This document shows, in pieces, positions 52,837 to 55,264 of a stretch of DNA of 55,264 nucleotides; position 1 is the first letter of the stretch, and each line of letters starts with the position of its first letter. Made by a program: the position numbers and the translations under genes. The notes under the pieces were generated by a model that had not been told where the DNA came from, did not search any database, and worked only from the letters and a program-made list of their open reading frames with translations. The DNA is from an uncultured Cryomorphaceae bacterium (GTDB lineage: Bacteria > Bacteroidota > Bacteroidia > Flavobacteriales > Schleiferiaceae). The stretch lies in the NCBI GenBank assembly GCA_902614915.1, contig CACMMX010000012.1, positions 1-55,264 on the forward strand, written 5' to 3'.

Positions 52837-53724
52837 TTATTTAAATTGTGAGCTAATTGGAGCCTCTTTCACTCCATTTGAATAATCGTAGAATCCTTCT
52901 TTTGACTTAACACCTAGTTTACCTGCATGAACCATATTTACGAGTAAAGGGCAAGGGGCATACTTCGGATTTCCTAAACCATTGTAAAGTACATTGAGAA
53001 TACTCAAACAAACGTCTAAACCAATGAAATCAGCAAGTTGAAGCGGACCCATTGGATGTGCCATGCCGAGTTTCATAATGGCGTCAATTTCTTCCACACC
53101 AGCAACACCTTCGTGCAAAGAAATAATGGCCTCATTAATCATAGGTATTAAAATTCGGTTTGCCACAAACCCGGGATAGTCGTTGCATGCAACAGGTACT
53201 TTGCCAAGAGATGTGCTCACCTTAATAATCTGATCGCATACCTCATCAGAAGTGCTGTAACCTCTTATGATTTCCACCAGCTTCATGATTGGAACAGGAT
53301 TCATAAAGTGCATTCCAATGACTTTCTCGGGTCGTGATGTTTGTGCGGCAATTTCCGTAATACTAATGGAGGAGGTATTAGTGGCAAGAATACAATTCTT
53401 TGGAGCCAAATCGTCTAGTTCTTTGAAAATTTGAAACTTCAATGATTTATTTTCAGTAGCTGCTTCAACGATTATGTTCGCTTCCTTGACAGCATGCTCC
53501 AAATTTGTGCCGGCATGAAGTCGACCTAAGGCGGAATCTTTCTCTGCTTGAGATAGTTTCTCTTTCTCAATTTGACGGTCCATATTCTTAGAAATAGTGG
53601 ACAATGCGTTGTCCAAAGCGGATTTGTTAATATCAAAAAGTTGTACCTGATAGCCATTGTGGGCGAACACATGGGCAATTCCGTTACCCATAGTTCCTGC
53701 ACCAATTACGGTAATATTTTTCAT
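52837..53724 (-). CDS. 3-hydroxybutyryl-CoA dehydrogenase
   Basis: A 295-residue NAD(P)-linked dehydrogenase. Rossmann motif GAGTMGNGIAHVFA (8-21), EAATENKSLKFQIF, ATNTSSISITEIA, HFMNPVPIMKLVEII (catalytic His with Glu), and the C-terminal dimerisation domain with ILIPMINEAI. It matches FadB-type/HbdA 3-hydroxyacyl-CoA dehydrogenases (acetoacetyl-CoA to 3-hydroxybutyryl-CoA or reverse). Cofactor and direction cannot be told. In a minus-strand operon between the glycosylphosphotransferase (19 bases upstream) and the peptidase. Confidence 0.93.
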   Translation of the reverse strand: MKNITVIGAGTMGNGIAHVFAHNGYQVQLFDINKSALDNALSTISKNMDRQIEKEKLSQAEKDSALGRLHAGTNLEHAVKEANIIVEAATENKSLKFQIFKELDDLAPKNCILATNTSSISITEIAAQTSRPEKVIGMHFMNPVPIMKLVEIIRGYSTSDEVCDQIIKVSTSLGKVPVACNDYPGFVANRILIPMINEAIISLHEGVAGVEEIDAIMKLGMAHPMGPLQLADFIGLDVCLSILNVLYNGLGNPKYAPCPLLVNMVHAGKLGVKSKEGFYDYSNGVKEAPISSQFK

Positions 53725-53743
53725 CTGTGAGTTTGGTTTTTTG

Positions 53744-55159
53744 CTATTTACCTCTTCCTTGCAAAACTGTTACGAAGGTATAGAAGAGGATTTTGATATC
53801 GCTCAGTAGGGTGATATTTTCTGTATAAATTAAGTCAAATCGTGCCCTCTCAAGCATTTCTTCTACATTTTCTGCATAACCATATTTTACCATTCCCCAA
53901 GAAGTTATTCCAGGCTTAACTCGAAGTAGGAACTTGTATTGAGGTGCTTCGGCAATAATTTGTTCAAAGTAAAATTTTCTTTCGGGTCGAGGTCCTACGA
54001 TTGCCATATCACCCTTGAGGACATTATAGAATTGAGGAAGTTCATCAACACGATACTTTCTCATAGTTCTTCCCCATCCGGTAATACGTTTATCGTTTTT
54101 ACTACTTAATTGCGGTCCCAGTTTTTCTGCATCTAAAATCATGCTCCTGAGTTTTATGATTTTAAAAGGTTTGCCATTCTTTCCGAGTCTGTTTTGTTTA
54201 AAGAATACAGGGCCTTTGGAAGTTGCTTTAACACCAATTGCTCCAAACAGTATGATGGGCCAAAGCAAAACAAGAGAAATAAAGGAAATTAATATATCAA
54301 ATAATCGTTTAATTACCGCTACATGAGGAGGGATTAAGTTACGCTTTACTTCAATCATAGATTGACCAAAGCTTTCCATTGTAACGTGACCACTAAGTAT
54401 ACTGAAAAGGTTTGGGAGCACATGTATTCGCAGATCAAGATCCTCTAAATCACTCACAATTTTAGCTATGGTTTGGCTATTACCAGATGATAAGGCAATA
54501 ATTATGTCTTCAATTTGATTATCATTGGCTACATCACTTATCTGATCCGTGCTTCCTAGACAAGGAATATGGTCAATTCGCGGATCTATATGGTCCCCAT
54601 TGACTTTCATGAATCCGATAAAATCATATCCTTTGGTTCGGTCTTTTTGAAAAGATTGAAGCAAATCTCCAGCATCTTTTCCACAGCCAACTAATATTGA
54701 TTTAAAACTCAATTTTTTAGCATCTAATTGTTTACGAACGTATGTTGCTAAAACAAACCTAAGGAATGCACTGAAAAAAAATAATGTTAATGTATAGGTG
54801 CCCAATATTAGATAGTATTGATTGTAGGATTTAATATAATCGTCTAAAAAAAACACAAAGAATAAAATAAGTGCTGTCATAAGGGTACTAGACAGAGTAT
54901 CAGCAGTTTGTTTCAATCGTCCCTTTCTTGTTAAATCTCTATAGGCTCCGCCCAAGGCACTCATTAAAAGATAAATCATCGCCGTAACGAAAATTGCCAA
55001 CCAAAACTTTCGATCGAATTCTAACGGCAATTCTATTCCAAATCGCATAGGTTCAATAACTTGCTTACGAATAATGTGAATTGAGGTGTAGGCAGCAGCA
55101 CCTGAGAGAAAATCAATCAATATATAAAGTAGTCTTAACCGTTTCTCAAATTTGTTCAT
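53744..55159 (-). CDS. Exopolysaccharide polyprenyl glycosylphosphotransferase (WbaP/WcaJ type)
   Basis: A 471-residue membrane protein: four N-terminal helices, a cytosolic CoA-binding-like domain with ILVGCGKDAGDLL, then a bacterial sugar transferase domain from about 285 (KRLFDILISFISLVLLWP, PVFFKQNRLGKNGKPF, KLRSM..DAE, DELPQFYNVLKGDMAIVGPRPE). It transfers a sugar-1-phosphate from a UDP-sugar to undecaprenyl phosphate, starting a polysaccharide repeat unit. The ATG at 55159 is used instead of a TTG at 55168. It may cooperate with the UDP-sugar genes at 7-16 kb, but no other glycan genes are adjacent. Confidence 0.92.
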   Translation of the reverse strand: MNKFEKRLRLLYILIDFLSGAAAYTSIHIIRKQVIEPMRFGIELPLEFDRKFWLAIFVTAMIYLLMSALGGAYRDLTRKGRLKQTADTLSSTLMTALILFFVFFLDDYIKSYNQYYLILGTYTLTLFFFSAFLRFVLATYVRKQLDAKKLSFKSILVGCGKDAGDLLQSFQKDRTKGYDFIGFMKVNGDHIDPRIDHIPCLGSTDQISDVANDNQIEDIIIALSSGNSQTIAKIVSDLEDLDLRIHVLPNLFSILSGHVTMESFGQSMIEVKRNLIPPHVAVIKRLFDILISFISLVLLWPIILFGAIGVKATSKGPVFFKQNRLGKNGKPFKIIKLRSMILDAEKLGPQLSSKNDKRITGWGRTMRKYRVDELPQFYNVLKGDMAIVGPRPERKFYFEQIIAEAPQYKFLLRVKPGITSWGMVKYGYAENVEEMLERARFDLIYTENITLLSDIKILFYTFVTVLQGRGK

Positions 55160-55164
55160 TCGAA

Positions 55165-55264
55165 TCAATACAATAACTTTATGTTGTCTATTAGTACCAC
55201 AGCAGTATCATCGGTACTATTCACCCCACCAAAAAACAAATTATAATCTCCGGCATCGGGATAT
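55165..55264 (-). CDS. C-terminal fragment of an upstream gene (cut by window edge)
   Basis: The minus-strand frame is open from the right edge to a TGA at 55165, 32 codons. The translation ends NSTDDTAVVLIDNIKLLY, a pattern typical of the last strands of a lectin-like or carbohydrate-binding domain (the DNI-x-L ending). It stops five bases before the glycosylphosphotransferase start, which suggests one operon. Too short to name. Confidence 0.5.
   Translation of the reverse strand, partial: YPDAGDYNLFFGGVNSTDDTAVVLIDNIKLLY

Overview
The window looks like a chromosomal segment of a marine-type Bacteroidota bacterium, most likely Flavobacteriales. The base composition is AT-rich. Several gene families are typical of this phylum: outer-membrane proteins with DUF5916, DUF5686 and DUF5723, an S46 dipeptidyl-peptidase, DUF2452, TIGR02757, and a DnaE polymerase with a fused N-terminal exonuclease. 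Several genes are preceded by the Bacteroidota -7 promoter box TAnnTTTG rather than by a Shine-Dalgarno sequence. No insertion sequence, prophage, CRISPR array or rRNA gene was seen, so this is mostly core genome with some accessory surface genes. The family-level placement is inference.

Layout: 1-4.6 kb holds the 3' end of hutH, a DUF493 gene and, on the minus strand, a DUF5916 outer-membrane protein, a LolD-like ATPase and a TIGR02757 protein. 4.7-8.1 kb holds sucC, pnuC, a GmhA-like SIS protein and a WbpB-like dehydrogenase. 8.3-13.3 kb holds dnaE and trxA. 13.4-16.2 kb holds WbpE-, WbpD- and WbpI-like genes which, with the WbpB-like gene on the far side of dnaE/trxA, cover four consecutive steps to UDP-ManNAc3NAcA, a polysaccharide precursor. 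16.2-21.1 kb holds small conserved genes: an esterase, DUF2452, DUF429, SRPBCC, a TPR-like membrane protein, a TrmH-type methyltransferase, an AlbA_2 protein and two unknowns. 21.5-31.1 kb holds a DUF5686 barrel, PlsC, a degenerate DEAD-box protein, a periplasmic GH13 enzyme, monomeric isocitrate dehydrogenase, a thiamine-binding-like protein, an ABA4-like membrane protein and rluF.

31.2-37.7 kb is the most unusual part. A 1634-residue lipoprotein is built from six 28-30-residue repeats followed by seven 129-131-residue repeats. It is coupled through a strong Shine-Dalgarno sequence lying on its stop codon to a DUF5723 outer-membrane protein. I recognise no described system here; a surface-exposed lipoprotein and barrel pair is the best inference.

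38-55 kb returns to housekeeping and envelope genes: mnmE, sucD, fabG with a BatA-like membrane protein, a TlpA-like thioredoxin lipoprotein, a DPP11-type peptidase, glyA, two PAP2 phosphatases, a tRNA-Met gene with an odd T-loop, an MFS transporter, a START-like protein, a C1 peptidase, 3-hydroxybutyryl-CoA dehydrogenase and a polyprenyl glycosylphosphotransferase. Three short reading frames (21130-21270, 37769-37948, 48796-48939) are reported with their uncertainty. Many start codons were moved from an upstream TTG to the next ATG because the ATG restores a signal peptide, the family start, or a TAATG/TGATG junction with the upstream gene.
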